The notes under the pieces: generated by a model
The model's database searches: none
Seen by the model: the letters and a program-made list of their open reading frames with translations, nothing else
Told to the model about the DNA's origin: nothing
From: Poteriospumella lacustris
Lineage: Eukaryota; Sar; Chrysophyceae; Chromulinales; Dinobryaceae
Direction of reading: 5' to 3'
DNA length: 64,000 nt
Assembly: GCA_008000375.1 (NCBI GenBank)
Contig: SMOI01000144.1
Span: forward strand, 1 to 64,000
Position numbers and translations under genes: made by a program
Part shown: positions 38,417 to 48,253 of the stretch, piece after piece
Layout: each line of letters begins with the position of its first letter
Numbering within the stretch: position 1 is the first letter of the stretch

Positions 38417-40084
38417 TTACGACTGCTGCTGCTGCTCTAGCTGCTGCAGCTGCTGGCGGTATGCGGCGACGAGACCCGCGTGGTCGGACACCATCGTCGG
38501 CGCGTGGAAGTGCGACCACGCGTTGCGCAGGTTGGTCAGCCCGATGTTGAAGATGATGGACGTGGGCTCCAGTAGGTTGTGTTCGCGGTCGCCGTAGACG
38601 ACGGGGCCGACGAAGTGGTCGTCCAGCGTCGGCAGCGCCTCTTCGTCGTCGACAGCGACGTCCTTCTCGACGGGCGATAGCGACTGGAAATGGCGCACGT
38701 ACCACAGCGGGTGGCCTCGCCAATCAGAACGCTCGGCGTCGTCTGTCCGATTGACGTCACTGGAGCTCATGTCGCCCTCCTCGAAGCCGCAGATGATGCT
38801 GCGCTGGGCGACGCTGAGGCCGGACAACGCGTAGCACGAGTGGTAGAAGTCGCGCGCCTTGCCAGGCTTGTCGCGCATGCCGCCGTGCTCGATGTTCTGT
38901 GCGCAGTGGGTGATGTATCGTTGCAGGGCCTCTTGGTTGCAGGACAATACCCCGTTGTGCGCCGTCACCCGGTGCGACGCGTCGACGCCGAGCAGCAAAA
39001 TGTCGTCGACGTCGACGATGCCCTGACCGTTCGCTTCGCTGGCCTGCAGCACCTTGTCGATCTCTTGTTGGCGATGCTTCAACAACGCCTCGTAGGCCCG
39101 TAGGTCAAACAAGTCGTCGTAGTCGTAGCTGACCTCGGGTCGGACCTGCTGCACGTGGACGCTGTGCTGCACCAGGTTCACGATGGCCAAGCCCGCGCCC
39201 TGCCAGAACGAGTAGCACGAGTCGACCAGCTTGTTCGTCCGGCCCTGGAAGCCTCCCTCCAAGTTCGTTTGGCGTCTCAGTAACCACGATTCCAGCAGAG
39301 GCAAGTTCGCTTCGTGCAGACGCTTCAGGATCACCAGACCGGCCACCGCGCAGAAGTTGTACCCGCCGTGCGCCTCGTTGCCAGGCTCGCCACCGAAGCC
39401 TCCCTCGTACGTCTGACACGCCAAGAGGAAGTCGCCCACGCCATCGGCCAATTCAGGCGTCAGAATGTTCAGAAGGCGGGCGATGGCTAAGATCGTGTAG
39501 GTGCCACGCGAGTCGACCTCACCGTCGACGATGTGGATGCGGAAGCCGCCGGTCCGCGGGTCCTTGATGGACATGAAGTAGTTGTACATCGCCGGGCGAT
39601 CGATGATGGCATACGCCTCCGGTGTTCCGATGGTGAGGAGAGATAGAACTGCCGCGTAGTTGGGGGCGCCTTGTGAAATCTGCGACGGTCCACCGGCGAA
39701 GCCGCCGGTTTTGTTTTGAAAACGTTGCAGTGTCTCGATGATGGCGGGGAAATGGTCGGAGGCTGAATCTAATTCGCCGAGTAGATAGAGAGCGTGCAGA
39801 ATCCAATAAACAATCCAACTTCGACTGGCATCCAACGACACGAACCCGCCCGGCAGCTGTTCCAAGTACGACAGTAGGTATCCCGCATGTTTGCTCTTCA
39901 GGAGGCGAATTTCCTTGTCTTGATTGATGAGTCCACCTCGCCGAAATGCCCCAATGGTTATTTCATCGTAGCATGTGAAAGATTTGAGGAAACTGCAGCA
40001 TTCTCGCTCACAAAACAACTGTTCTTTGCTGGTGGTCGTCGACAGGTTTTCTTCGTCGAATCGCACCCGTTCAAAGTTTTCCAT
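38417..40084 (-). CDS. FNTB: Protein farnesyltransferase beta subunit
   Basis: The ATG at 40084 gives 555 aa, about 100 longer than animal FNTB. The alpha-alpha barrel signatures are clear: LEQLPGGFVSLDASRSWIVY, LQRFQNKTGGFAGGP, RTGGFRIHIVDGEVDSRGTY, CQTYEGGFGGEPGNEAHGGY, LEGGFQGRTNKLVDSCYSFW and DFYHSCYALSGLS. The zinc ligands of the family correspond to Asp and Cys in VDSCYSFW and His in FYHSCY. With an alpha subunit it attaches farnesyl to CaaX proteins in the cytosol. Extra length comes from an insert before the last repeat (KHRQQEIDKVLQASEANGQG) and a C-terminal extension ending in poly-Gln. The frame is open upstream through non-ATG codons (to 40171). Confidence 0.92.
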   Translation of the reverse strand: MENFERVRFDEENLSTTTSKEQLFCERECCSFLKSFTCYDEITIGAFRRGGLINQDKEIRLLKSKHAGYLLSYLEQLPGGFVSLDASRSWIVYWILHALYLLGELDSASDHFPAIIETLQRFQNKTGGFAGGPSQISQGAPNYAAVLSLLTIGTPEAYAIIDRPAMYNYFMSIKDPRTGGFRIHIVDGEVDSRGTYTILAIARLLNILTPELADGVGDFLLACQTYEGGFGGEPGNEAHGGYNFCAVAGLVILKRLHEANLPLLESWLLRRQTNLEGGFQGRTNKLVDSCYSFWQGAGLAIVNLVQHSVHVQQVRPEVSYDYDDLFDLRAYEALLKHRQQEIDKVLQASEANGQGIVDVDDILLLGVDASHRVTAHNGVLSCNQEALQRYITHCAQNIEHGGMRDKPGKARDFYHSCYALSGLSVAQRSIICGFEEGDMSSSDVNRTDDAERSDWRGHPLWYVRHFQSLSPVEKDVAVDDEEALPTLDDHFVGPVVYGDREHNLLEPTSIIFNIGLTNLRNAWSHFHAPTMVSDHAGLVAAYRQQLQQLEQQQQS

Positions 40085-40384
40085 GATCGTTCGCAGCTGT
40101 GCCTCCAGACGACGTCTTACTGGAACTCTCAGAAAGGTCGGTGCCAACAAAGCGGTCTGCTTTCTTTGCAATCAATCGGCGACTGTGAACGAATCAGTCA
40201 GCGTCGATGTCTCCGTCCCAGAAATATGACGCCCGTTGTCTCGGTTTAACGGAAATGAGGGCGACTTTCTCGGTATTCCGCGAATGTGTCGTTGAAGAAC
40301 GGCGCCGTCGTCGTCGACTCGTCGACCGACGCTTGCCCATGTTTCATCGTTTGTTTTGACACTTCACACTTGTATCCATCAAAT

Positions 40385-41706
40385 ATGGCGCGCTCTCACG
40401 GTGTGATCATCAGTTTGGCACTGGTTGCTATGGCGTGGGCGGCCAAAGTGCCACTCACCATGCTGAAGGACCCCAAAGCGAAATGTCTCGACGGCACCCA
40501 AGCCGGATACTACGTCCAACCCACGACGACAACGGCGAATAAAAACAAATGGGTGATTTATTTGAATGGCGGTGGTGAGTGCGACACGAAAGATGCGTGC
40601 CAATATCAAACGACCAACGCGCTGGGCAGCAGTAAGTACTTCGAAGCGGAAGTCGACGCCAATGGATGGTTTTTGGGCAGCGATTACTGCACGTACAACC
40701 CTGACTTCTGTCAATGGAATCATGCATACGATCCCTACTGCACGCAGGACCTCCACGCAGGCCAAGTCACCGCTCCGACGGAGGACAACTACGGTTTGTA
40801 CTTCGCGGGCCATCACGTCTTCACCGCGATGCTGGATCAGCTGGATGCCGCTCCGTACAACCTCCGCGATGCCGAAGAAATCATCTTATCGGGTGCTTCT
40901 GCGGGTGGTATCGGCGTGTGGATGAACCTGGATTATCTGGCGAAGCGCTACCCCAAGGCGAAGGTCACCGGCATGACCATCGCTGGCCATTACTTCTACG
41001 CCACCTACTACGACGGCGTGAACCACACCGCGCCTGGGGGCATGGCCGACTTCCGTGAGGAAGCATGGCCTCATTCGTACAAGCTGTACGAGGCGTATGT
41101 GGACGAAAGCTGCAAAGAGGCGTACGAGAAGCAAGGGCAGTCGCCCGCCGCCTGCCTGCTGTCCAACAACTCGCTGCCCTACATCGAGTCGGACGTCTTC
41201 ATCGCTCAATCCATGACGGACAGGTAATGCGGCACAGTTCAGTTGTTATGCTATGTGTCGTGCGCTAACGGTGTTTGGTGCGGTGTTAGTGTCGTGTTGA
41301 CGGGCCACGACTGCTGGCCGTCCGACTACATGAACGAGGCCCCCGAGCAGGCCTTCATGCAAGCCTGGTCGCACAACATGACCGTGGCCATTGAGCCCTT
41401 CATGGTTCCCGAGGAGTCAAAGACGCACCGGCTCCCCAACCGCAGAGCCCCGAAGCGGGGTGTCTTCGCCGCCGCGTGCTACACCCACAGTAAGTGACCC
41501 CCGCCCTCCCTCTCGCCCTGTTGGCATCGAAACTGACCTGTTGCCTGGTAGCTGGATTCACACATGCGGCGCCGCTGCTGAACGGGCAGAACTTCTACCA
41601 GGTGTTCAACCAGTTCTACTTCTACGAGGCCACCAACGTCACCAGTGCCAGCTTCAAGCTCGCCGACACCTGCGGCGTCATGTGCAACCCCACCTGCTCC
41701 GCCTAA
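40385..41706 (+). CDS. Notum/pectin-acetylesterase-family secreted carboxylesterase
   Basis: Exons 40385-41223, 41290-41489 and 41552-41706 with 66- and 62-nt GT-AG introns give 397 aa. A signal peptide is present (VIISLALVAMAWA). The alpha/beta hydrolase signatures are WVIYLNGGGECD (oxyanion region), nucleophile SGASAGGIG (GxSxGG), VVLTGHDCWPSDY with a candidate Asp, and the late AACYTHTGF carrying the catalytic His, as in Notum (CHTHTG). Family members remove acetyl or acyl groups from pectin or from Wnt lipid. Here a polysaccharide O-deacetylase role outside the cell is inferred. Cys residues are many, fitting disulfides. Confidence 0.88.
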
Positions 41707-42136
41707 GGCCTCTATCCAGCCATCTGAAGCCGACGCCGTCGTCAGTCCACTCATCATCACACTGCTCGTGATTTATGGGTCGCTGTACTGGACGGCGGCG
41801 CGTCGCATCGATGCCGCTGCTCTCATCGAACGTTTCGTTTGTTTTTCTTCGTTGTGGCCCCGCGCCGTGTTTTATGCGGTTTTCAGTGAAACGCACCATC
41901 GTCTATTGCTGCAGTAATCTAAATCGTATTTTCGCAGATGCAGTGTCCTCTCCAACCGTCAGCGATCGTCATCGTCATCGATGACGTCTCCAACCGTCGG
42001 CGGTCTCTGTTTCCCCGCCACGTGACAGCGACAGTCTTCGCCGAGGCGGTTGTCATCGCCGGGATAACAGTTAGATTTCTTCTTACAAAGCACCAGTGCC
42101 TTCCCCTCTGCGATAGTCCGCAGCTCTCTCCTCGGC
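41707..42136. other. Convergent spacer
   Basis: Between the 3' ends of the esterase (plus) and a minus-strand secreted protein. No features supported. Confidence 0.45.
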
Positions 42137-42942
42137 TCAGTTGTCGGTCTGCTCGCGGCGACCATTGACGATGTCGCTTCCCGCCGCGGCGAACACCTCG
42201 TCGTACTCTTTGAACTTCCTCTTCTGCCACGTGGCCAGGCAGCGCCAGAACGTCTTCGTTTCATCCTCTGCCTGGTTCGACACGAGGATGGTCCTGTAAT
42301 TCGAGCGATGGATGGCGTCGGAAGCGTGTCCGTCGAGAAGCGTCGCGTCAAATTCTGGGTAGTCGACGCCGCAGGGAAAGCTAATCTTCTCGAACACCCA
42401 CGTTCTGACAGCAGCGTTGCGCAGTAGCCGGTTAATCTCGACGTTGAGGGTCGTAAACTGGACATCAAGCTTTTCGAAGGTGGGCTCTCCGAGGTGCCAT
42501 CTCAGAGCGTCCACTTCAATCCACAAGAGATCTTTTACAGCGCGGAACAAGGCCCCCAAGGCCGCTCTGCATGGAGCACATCCAACAACATTCAGAACGA
42601 ATCACTAAACATGAAGAGAGCGACTCAAAACAAGGAGACGCACCTTTGAACCAAGAAAGAGAGCTCCTTTTCGTAGAAGGCCTCAACAAGCTTAACCTTA
42701 AGCGGCTGACTTGTTTCGGCGAGGTCGAACTTCTGTTGGCCTTGAAGATCCCTCTTGAAGGAGAGAAATTCAAGTTCCAGCATCAGCTCATTGTTGCGCT
42801 TCCTAGTCGCGATAATCCTTTCTGCTGCGTCTTCCATCGAGCAGCCCAAACGCCAACGCGTAGCTTTCGCAACTGTTGGAAGTAGCCCGAATGAGTTGGC
42901 TACTTGAAGAAGCGCGACAACCAAGAAGAGAATGACTTTCAT
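42137..42942 (-). CDS. Hypothetical secreted helical protein
   Basis: Exons (minus) 42644-42942 and 42137-42566 join across a 77-nt GTGCGT...ATGCAG intron (codon split 2+1), giving 242 aa; an ATG 18 nt further upstream (42960) is in frame. Signal peptide MKVILFLVVALLQVANSFG. The rest is charged and mostly helical (EDAAERIIATRKRNNELMLE, KFDLAETSQPLKVKLVEAFY), then WVFEKISFPCGVDYPEFD and a C-terminal basic-helical tail. No family recognised. The two Cys (GCSMED, FPCGV) might pair. Confidence 0.6.
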
Positions 42943-43249
42943 CGTGGGAGACACGAACATCGTAGAGTCAACACAAACGACCAGCGGCTTAAATGGAAGC
43001 CAGACATTAGAAATGAGTCGAATCCCGGTTCGTTGGCAGGGACCATGGTAAGTGAAGGTGGACGTGTCGGACGGACGACAGCGGGCTGAGTGACGACTGA
43101 CTGACGACTGACGACTGAGGCTGGCTGCACGACGACGACGAAGCCGTCGATCAGGACGGCGGCGCTGACTGTGCCACACATCGACGGTCGAATGAACGGT
43201 CCAATGCATTCATACAACACAGACACAAGCGATTTCTTTGGAGAGTGGT
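42943..43249. other. Divergent intergenic region
   Basis: 307 bp between the secreted protein and HSP33 start sites. GACTGACGACTGACGACTGA repeat at 43089-43118. Both promoters must be here. Confidence 0.5.
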
Positions 43250-44359
43250 ATGCGACTGAGAAGTATTCTGTTGTCGTTGATCATGATCGGACGTTTGGTG
43301 TATTCGTCGGCAGCTGTGAGACTACGTCAACAACGGAGGTTGACCCCGTTGAGACTCGGCAACGCTGCTGCGTCTTCATTTTTCAGTGCCGACGCCAAGG
43401 TCACACAAGATCTGATGAGATGTAGTCTCAGTGCATCGCAGGGTATCATGGTTCGTGCCGTTTCAGTCAAAGAGCTGGTGCAGACATACATGGATCGCCT
43501 CCCCTTGTCAGACGACGCCGGGAGAGTGTTGGGAGAAACGACCGCCTGTACCGCCTTAATGGCTTCGTCTCTCAAGGGAGAAGAAACACTGCAGGTCAAT
43601 TTCGTTGGAAATGGCGGCCTGAAGAGTGTGACGGTGATTTCGGACTCCGATCTCAACCTGCGCGGCAAGGTGGGCAACCCTTCCTTCAATGCACAGGGCG
43701 CCGTGTCGTCCATCGCTTCGTTTCTGGGCGACGTAGGTCAGTTCCAAGTGATTCGCAGTCACCCGTCGTTCAAGACACCCATGTCCAGCGTCGTTGGTCT
43801 GGTGGACGGCTCCGTCGCGTTGAACTTCGCCGTGTTCCTCGCTGACTCCGAGCAACGCAACGCAGCGATTATCGCCGATGTATCTGTCCGCAACAAACAA
43901 TGTCAGCACGCCACTGCCGTATTGGTGGAGCGACTACCAGGGGCGGATGACTCGGAGATCGAGAAAGCCATCGAGAACTTGCAGCGCATTCAACAGCGCG
44001 GCCTGGCGACGTACGCGATGCCAGCGACTGACCGCGGCATGTTAGACGCGCTGCTGGACGACTGCCTGATGGACTTGGAGGACGACAACTCGCGATGGAG
44101 CAAGCGCCTCCAGTTTTCGTGCTCCTGCTCGCGTCATCGAGTGCTGGGGGCGCTGCGGCTGCTCAGCGCGAAGGACAAGGCGGAGATTGTCGCGGACCAG
44201 AAGCCCGTGGAGGTAGGCCACCTCTCCCTCTCTCTTTCCTCTGTGTCTCGTGCGGTTCATTGATGTGATCGATTTCTCTGTGCCCTGTCTGTGTAGATGT
44301 CTTGCGAGTTCTGTGGGACGCAGTACGTCATCCCCGTCGACGAAGTGAGAGCACTGTAG
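43250..44359 (+). CDS. HSP33: HSP33 redox-regulated chaperone, organelle-targeted
   Basis: Exons 43250-44212 and 44297-44359 (84-nt intron GTAGGC...GTGTAG, phase 0) give 341 aa. The N-terminus is hydrophobic (ILLSLIMIGRLVYSSAA) followed by Arg/Ser/Ala-rich sequence, a targeting extension. The core matches HSP33: ITTRAxx-type region GIMVRAVSVKELVQTYMDRL, ALMASSLKGEETLQVNFVGN, GGLKSVTVISDSDLNLRGKV, IASFLGDVGQFQVIR and RGMLDALLDDCLMD. The redox switch is SCSC (CxC, end of exon 1) and CEFC (CxxC, exon 2), the four zinc ligands. Oxidation would release zinc and activate holdase function. The final exon carries just the second Cys pair. Confidence 0.88.
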
Positions 44360-45012
44360 TCATCGCGAAGCCAAGACGTACATGTTTATGCTGTACCACT
44401 CCCATCAGTAGCTATCGTTGAATCAACTCCATCACTGTATCTGCATGCGTACTTCAGCACAGCAGTGGTCCATCGCCTGTACTGTACCGTATTCGGCTTC
44501 TTCGGGTGGCTAAAGCCTGTCGGACATGTTCTGTAAAGAGAGACACCGATTCGAAAAGGATCGTACACGACGCTAACGAGAGACAGACAGTTCCTACGGT
44601 AGCTGCTGACCCCGTCGCTGGTGGCCAGAATATTCGCAGGTTCGCAGGTTCGCAGGTTCGCAGGTTCACAGATTCGCAGATTCTCCAGGTCCAGTGGGTG
44701 CGTATTTCAAACACTCCCAGATATCCCAAAGCCGTCGCGACTGCCGTTGAGTGGGGCGAGTCTGGGTGCGTCTGTGCAAACCGTCGCCAATTGCGTTGGC
44801 CTCGTCGCGGCAGAGAGACCGAGCAGAGCACATTGCTCGCCAGTTGACCTTAGGAAATTAGCTGTCAACAACAAGGCCAGCACAATTGATTTCACGAACC
44901 CGTGTGACTTTTGGCTAGAGGATATCAGGAGTAAATCGTTGGGCCTTCTCGCGAGACCTTTCATTTCTCTTTTTTTCCCTCTTCTGTTTATCGACAACTC
45001 CGCCGTGAGAAA
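44360..45012. other. Intergenic with short TTCGCAGG repeat
   Basis: GGTTCGCA units repeat at 44636-44690, grading into TTCACAGA. No gene. Confidence 0.5.
44636..44690 (+). repeat. TTCGCAGG short tandem repeat
   Basis: About six 8-10 bp units (TTCGCAGG, TTCACAGA, TTCGCAGA). Non-coding. Confidence 0.8.
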
Positions 45013-45465
45013 ATGATGGTTCCGGCGTTCTTATTGTTGCTGTTGGTTGCTGTCGCTTCCGCTTCAGTCGACATCTCCAACAGCACTGTCCCGATGAAAG
45101 GCGCATGTCAAGTGACTCAGTACGTCTTGGCCTTGCAGTTCATGTGCGGCTTCGAGAGTATTCACGGACTGTGGCCTGACCCGTACCCGGCTTGCGATAC
45201 TTGCACTTCGGAAGTGTTCTCCACCTCGAAGCTCTCTTCCAGCACTCTTACCGACATGAAGAAGTATTGGCCCACGTGCCAGGCGGGCAACACCAACGAA
45301 GACTTCTGGTCGCACGAGTGGTCGAAGCACGGCACGTGCAGTGGCATGACGCAGGATGCGTTCTTCTCCAAGACCATCTCGCTGTACAAGACCTACGGCG
45401 CAAAGTGCACCAAGGATTGCCACCTGTGCTTCGACACCTCGCTCTCGTACAAGGGTGTGTGCTAA
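45013..45465 (+). CDS. Minimal secreted RNase T2
   Basis: Single exon, 150 aa, ATG at 45013 (a second ATG follows immediately) and signal peptide (FLLLLLVAVASAS). Both active-site blocks are intact: CAS I SIHGLWPD at about 49-56 and CAS II FWSHEWSKHGTC at about 98-109, supplying the two catalytic His plus Glu and Lys. Typical RNase T2 enzymes have about 200-240 residues; here the stretch before CAS I is shortened and the sequence ends soon after CAS II with a CxxxCxxC cluster. It should cut single-stranded RNA outside cells or in lysosomes/vacuoles. A downstream spliced exon is possible but no clear donor is seen before the TAA. Confidence 0.85.
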   Translation: MMVPAFLLLLLVAVASASVDISNSTVPMKGACQVTQYVLALQFMCGFESIHGLWPDPYPACDTCTSEVFSTSKLSSSTLTDMKKYWPTCQAGNTNEDFWSHEWSKHGTCSGMTQDAFFSKTISLYKTYGAKCTKDCHLCFDTSLSYKGVC

Positions 45466-46262
45466 GATCTATGTCCGCCCCACGGGGGAGGCTACGATCT
45501 ATGACCGCGCGCGGTGTTTATATCGGAGGCCTCCCCCCGTCGTATGTTGTTGTTATTCCCGATTGCAGCCCCATTTCTCTCACTATTGTTTCGAACAGCG
45601 TATTGTCCAGTGTAATCACGTGCCACATTCCCATAGAATATTCACACGCTCCTCCATCGTCCTTTGAGGAGCGCTCCGAAGGTCGGCGACACTGTAACGC
45701 GGTCTTCGCCGCCAAACTAACTTCAGCACTTCAACTTCTATACACGCCTGTACACCTTGGTGTTTGTTTCGATCGCTATCAATCACAGATACAGATCGAC
45801 TGGGACTCTGCCTTCTCCACGACACTGTCTGTTCGCGTGGACCATGGCAGGTGAACCAGCATCTCACGTCACTCGCGGCATGGTACAGCACGGTGTCCAT
45901 GGTGGTGATCGTGCTGTGGGTGTTGATGGCGGCTGCAACCATCCTGGAGCTTGCGGCGCCTTCTACACGACCAGAACGACCACCCTCTGCAGGAGATCGT
46001 CAGGCAAAGCTTCCATCTGTCTCACAATGGGAGTGTGTTCGTGCCGATGCTGCCTGTCGTATCGGCGGTCGGGTTCAGATGCAGCTACCGAGTGACGGCG
46101 CTGGTGTAGTCGGGCCTGTTTCCGTCGGTGGTTGCGAAGATGGTCGGCGAGAACGAGGCCGTACGTGGTCTTGATTCGTCCATTGGGATAGAGGTTTTGT
46201 TGTACATATAACTATTAAGAGGAACGTGGAGGCTACAAGAAATCCTCATACACAGACAAGAA
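45466..46262. other. Convergent spacer
   Basis: A frame around 45850-45960 has a hydrophobic run (VVIVLWVLMAAATILELAA) but no start context or conserved motif; not called. Confidence 0.4.
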
Positions 46263-46640
46263 TCAAGCATCGCGGTCAGATTCTTTGGTCGCTCTCCGAA
46301 TCGGCTTATACTCTACCAAGTGCTGGTATTCCTTTCGAAAATCAGCAATGGCCTTCTTTGCCGCCTCGGCTTTTGCACGCTCAATATCAGTGGTGTGGAC
46401 CTCTTTTGCACGCTCAAACCCGTCTTTTATCCGCTGAATTTCAGAGGCGTGGACCTCTTCTGCATGCTTAATGTCAGCGGCGTGGACCTCTTTGATGTAC
46501 TTAATTTCAGAGGCGTAGGCCTCTTTGATGTGTTTCAATTCCGAGAGACGTTCCTGCACGTACGATGCAGTGTAGACAACTGCTAAAAGTGTCGAGCCCA
46601 TCAAGGCGAAAACGGAAGCGTAGTATTTAATAAAATCCAT
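46263..46640 (-). CDS. Small membrane-anchored coiled-coil protein
   Basis: The ATG at 46640 gives 125 aa. A membrane segment (residues about 8-28, ASVFALMGSTLLAVVYTASY) is followed by a single long charged helix made of an 11-12-residue repeat (KEVHAADIKHAEEVHASEI), five to six units, and a basic end. It looks like a tethered rod. No family recognised; the repeat visible in protein is also visible in DNA (GGCGTGGACCTCTT on the plus strand recurs). Confidence 0.6.
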   Translation of the reverse strand: MDFIKYYASVFALMGSTLLAVVYTASYVQERLSELKHIKEAYASEIKYIKEVHAADIKHAEEVHASEIQRIKDGFERAKEVHTTDIERAKAEAAKKAIADFRKEYQHLVEYKPIRRATKESDRDA

Positions 46641-47436
46641 CACTCGTCTTCCTTTGGACTGAGGCGATGGTTCCTATTAACAAGTCGGTGTCAATTCGAT
46701 GTCAATCTTACTCTCATCACTTGGGACGCCGCATACCGTTGAAAAGAAGCGGCTGCTATGAACCGCTAATGCTTTCTTCGTTCCTTGAAACCGAAACATT
46801 TCTTTCGGCAAAATTTGCGAGAACTTGAAACAGAAAAGACGTGGAGACCAATTGTGATGTAATTCGTGCAAGGAGATTAGGTCTACTGTTTCATCACAGT
46901 TGACGGTTGACGAAGGAAAGGGAACGAATGGGAAAAGGAAAAAGGAGGCTTGTCCGAAGAAAAGTGACAACCGACAACCGACAACCGACAACCGACAACC
47001 GACAACCGACAACCGAAAACCGACAGCGAACCATACCGTCCACTAGAGCAAGGATCCCATAGTGTGAACCGTAGGCTATTTCACGGTACATTCGCTCGTA
47101 TCCCTCTGAGACTACTCAAGTCCACCCAGGAAGCGTCTGAAAGTTATTCGTAATGGCGATGCGGAGGGAGAAGACCGCGCGAGAACCCGCTAACACTCCA
47201 CTCCAGTGATGATGAACTTCCTCGTGAAGTCCCTGGCGGCGCATGACTGCGGCGTATGGCAGCGGCAACGGTGGACGACGTTGGCGTTACTTGCACGGCG
47301 GCTATTTCGCTGTGTTGCGAGGGCTATCGATCTCACGAGTAGGATGGAAGAGATGAGCCACGTTAGTGTGTGTATGAACCGTAGTCAATTAAGGAGGTGC
47401 CGGAGAGGAGCTAAATCCTGCATCTGAGAAATACAC
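46641..47436. other. Intergenic with CCGACAA repeat
   Basis: A 7-bp CCGACAA repeat occupies 46966-47023. A 72-codon ORF at 47209-47427 has no supporting feature. Confidence 0.45.
46966..47023 (+). repeat. CCGACAA heptanucleotide tandem repeat
   Basis: Eight or so 7-bp units, perfect except the last. Not flanked by other subtelomeric signals. Confidence 0.9.
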
Positions 47437-47745
47437 TTATGGTCCCCTATCAACGATTGGCTCCAATGGGTGTGCACAGGTGATACCCATAGCCTGTCTA
47501 AGTGTCCTAACCCATGTGGCAAGGGTCGTGTTCTCGACGCAGAGGAAGACATGGTGGCGATTCGTCACCGCTGCGTCGTCCCCACCGTGCGTCGCTGGTG
47601 TTTCGGACGGACCGTTGTTCGAGCGCGATCGGATACACCGGTGGCCATTGCCACGGACGCTGACCACATCAGGAAGCGGCCCATGTGTTTTCCTACGTTT
47701 TTCCTCGACGACGGCGACACGTCTGGGGGTCGCTTGACGTTGTGA
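47437..47745 (+). repeat. Dispersed repeat, copy B (inverted relative to 3.47-3.77 kb)
   Basis: Near match to the reverse complement of 3470-3770. See that entry. The same frame is open here (ATDADHIRKRPMCFPTFFLD). Flanking sequence on both sides is unrelated. Confidence 0.7.
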
Positions 47746-48253
47746 TGGGGCGTCGTCGGTGATTTACCAAACACCCAACAGCCGTCTGCGTGTGTTCCGA
47801 CGCCGTGTTCGCGTTGGATACCTTCAAAAACAAATTCCCAATACCGAAAATGGAAAGTGATTGATCTCCGCACTGCAAGCTCAAGCCCTCCGCGTGCAAG
47901 TGGGTGGGACCAACACACCCTCCAGTGGTGGAAGCACTTGGGCGAAGTCCACCCGCCAACACCGAGCCATAGGCCAAGCGTCAGCTGGGTCGGATCGATC
48001 TTTTTTTGCATCGTCCGTCCTCACTCTGCTCGGAAGCTCTCTTTTTCAGGTTTCAGGCGTGAAGGTTCACACTCCTCGTGTGCTTTTTTCAGGCGTGCAA
48101 CCTCCGTCGCAGCGGTGACCACCTCGCCACGGACCCGTCAGCCATCGCAGTGCCTCAGACACTTCCCATTGGACGGACCTGACCTGCATCTATCGCTTGC
48201 TATCGATCGCACTTCTTTCTTCGTTCTTTTTCCATCGCACCATCGCATAGACC
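47746..48253. other. Intergenic, 5' flank of SFT2
   Basis: No gene. Poly-T run at 48000-48007. Pyrimidine-rich stretch just before the SFT2 ATG. Confidence 0.45.

Noticed and set aside
45757-46174. Small membrane-protein ORF between RNase T2 and the coiled-coil gene
   Set aside because: One hydrophobic run only, no good start context and the rest is compositional.
46966-47023. CCGACAA repeat as a telomeric repeat
   Set aside because: Internal, short and flanked by ordinary genes; treated as a simple tandem repeat.
47209-47427. 72-codon plus-strand ORF
   Set aside because: No domain, signal or conserved neighbour; likely chance.
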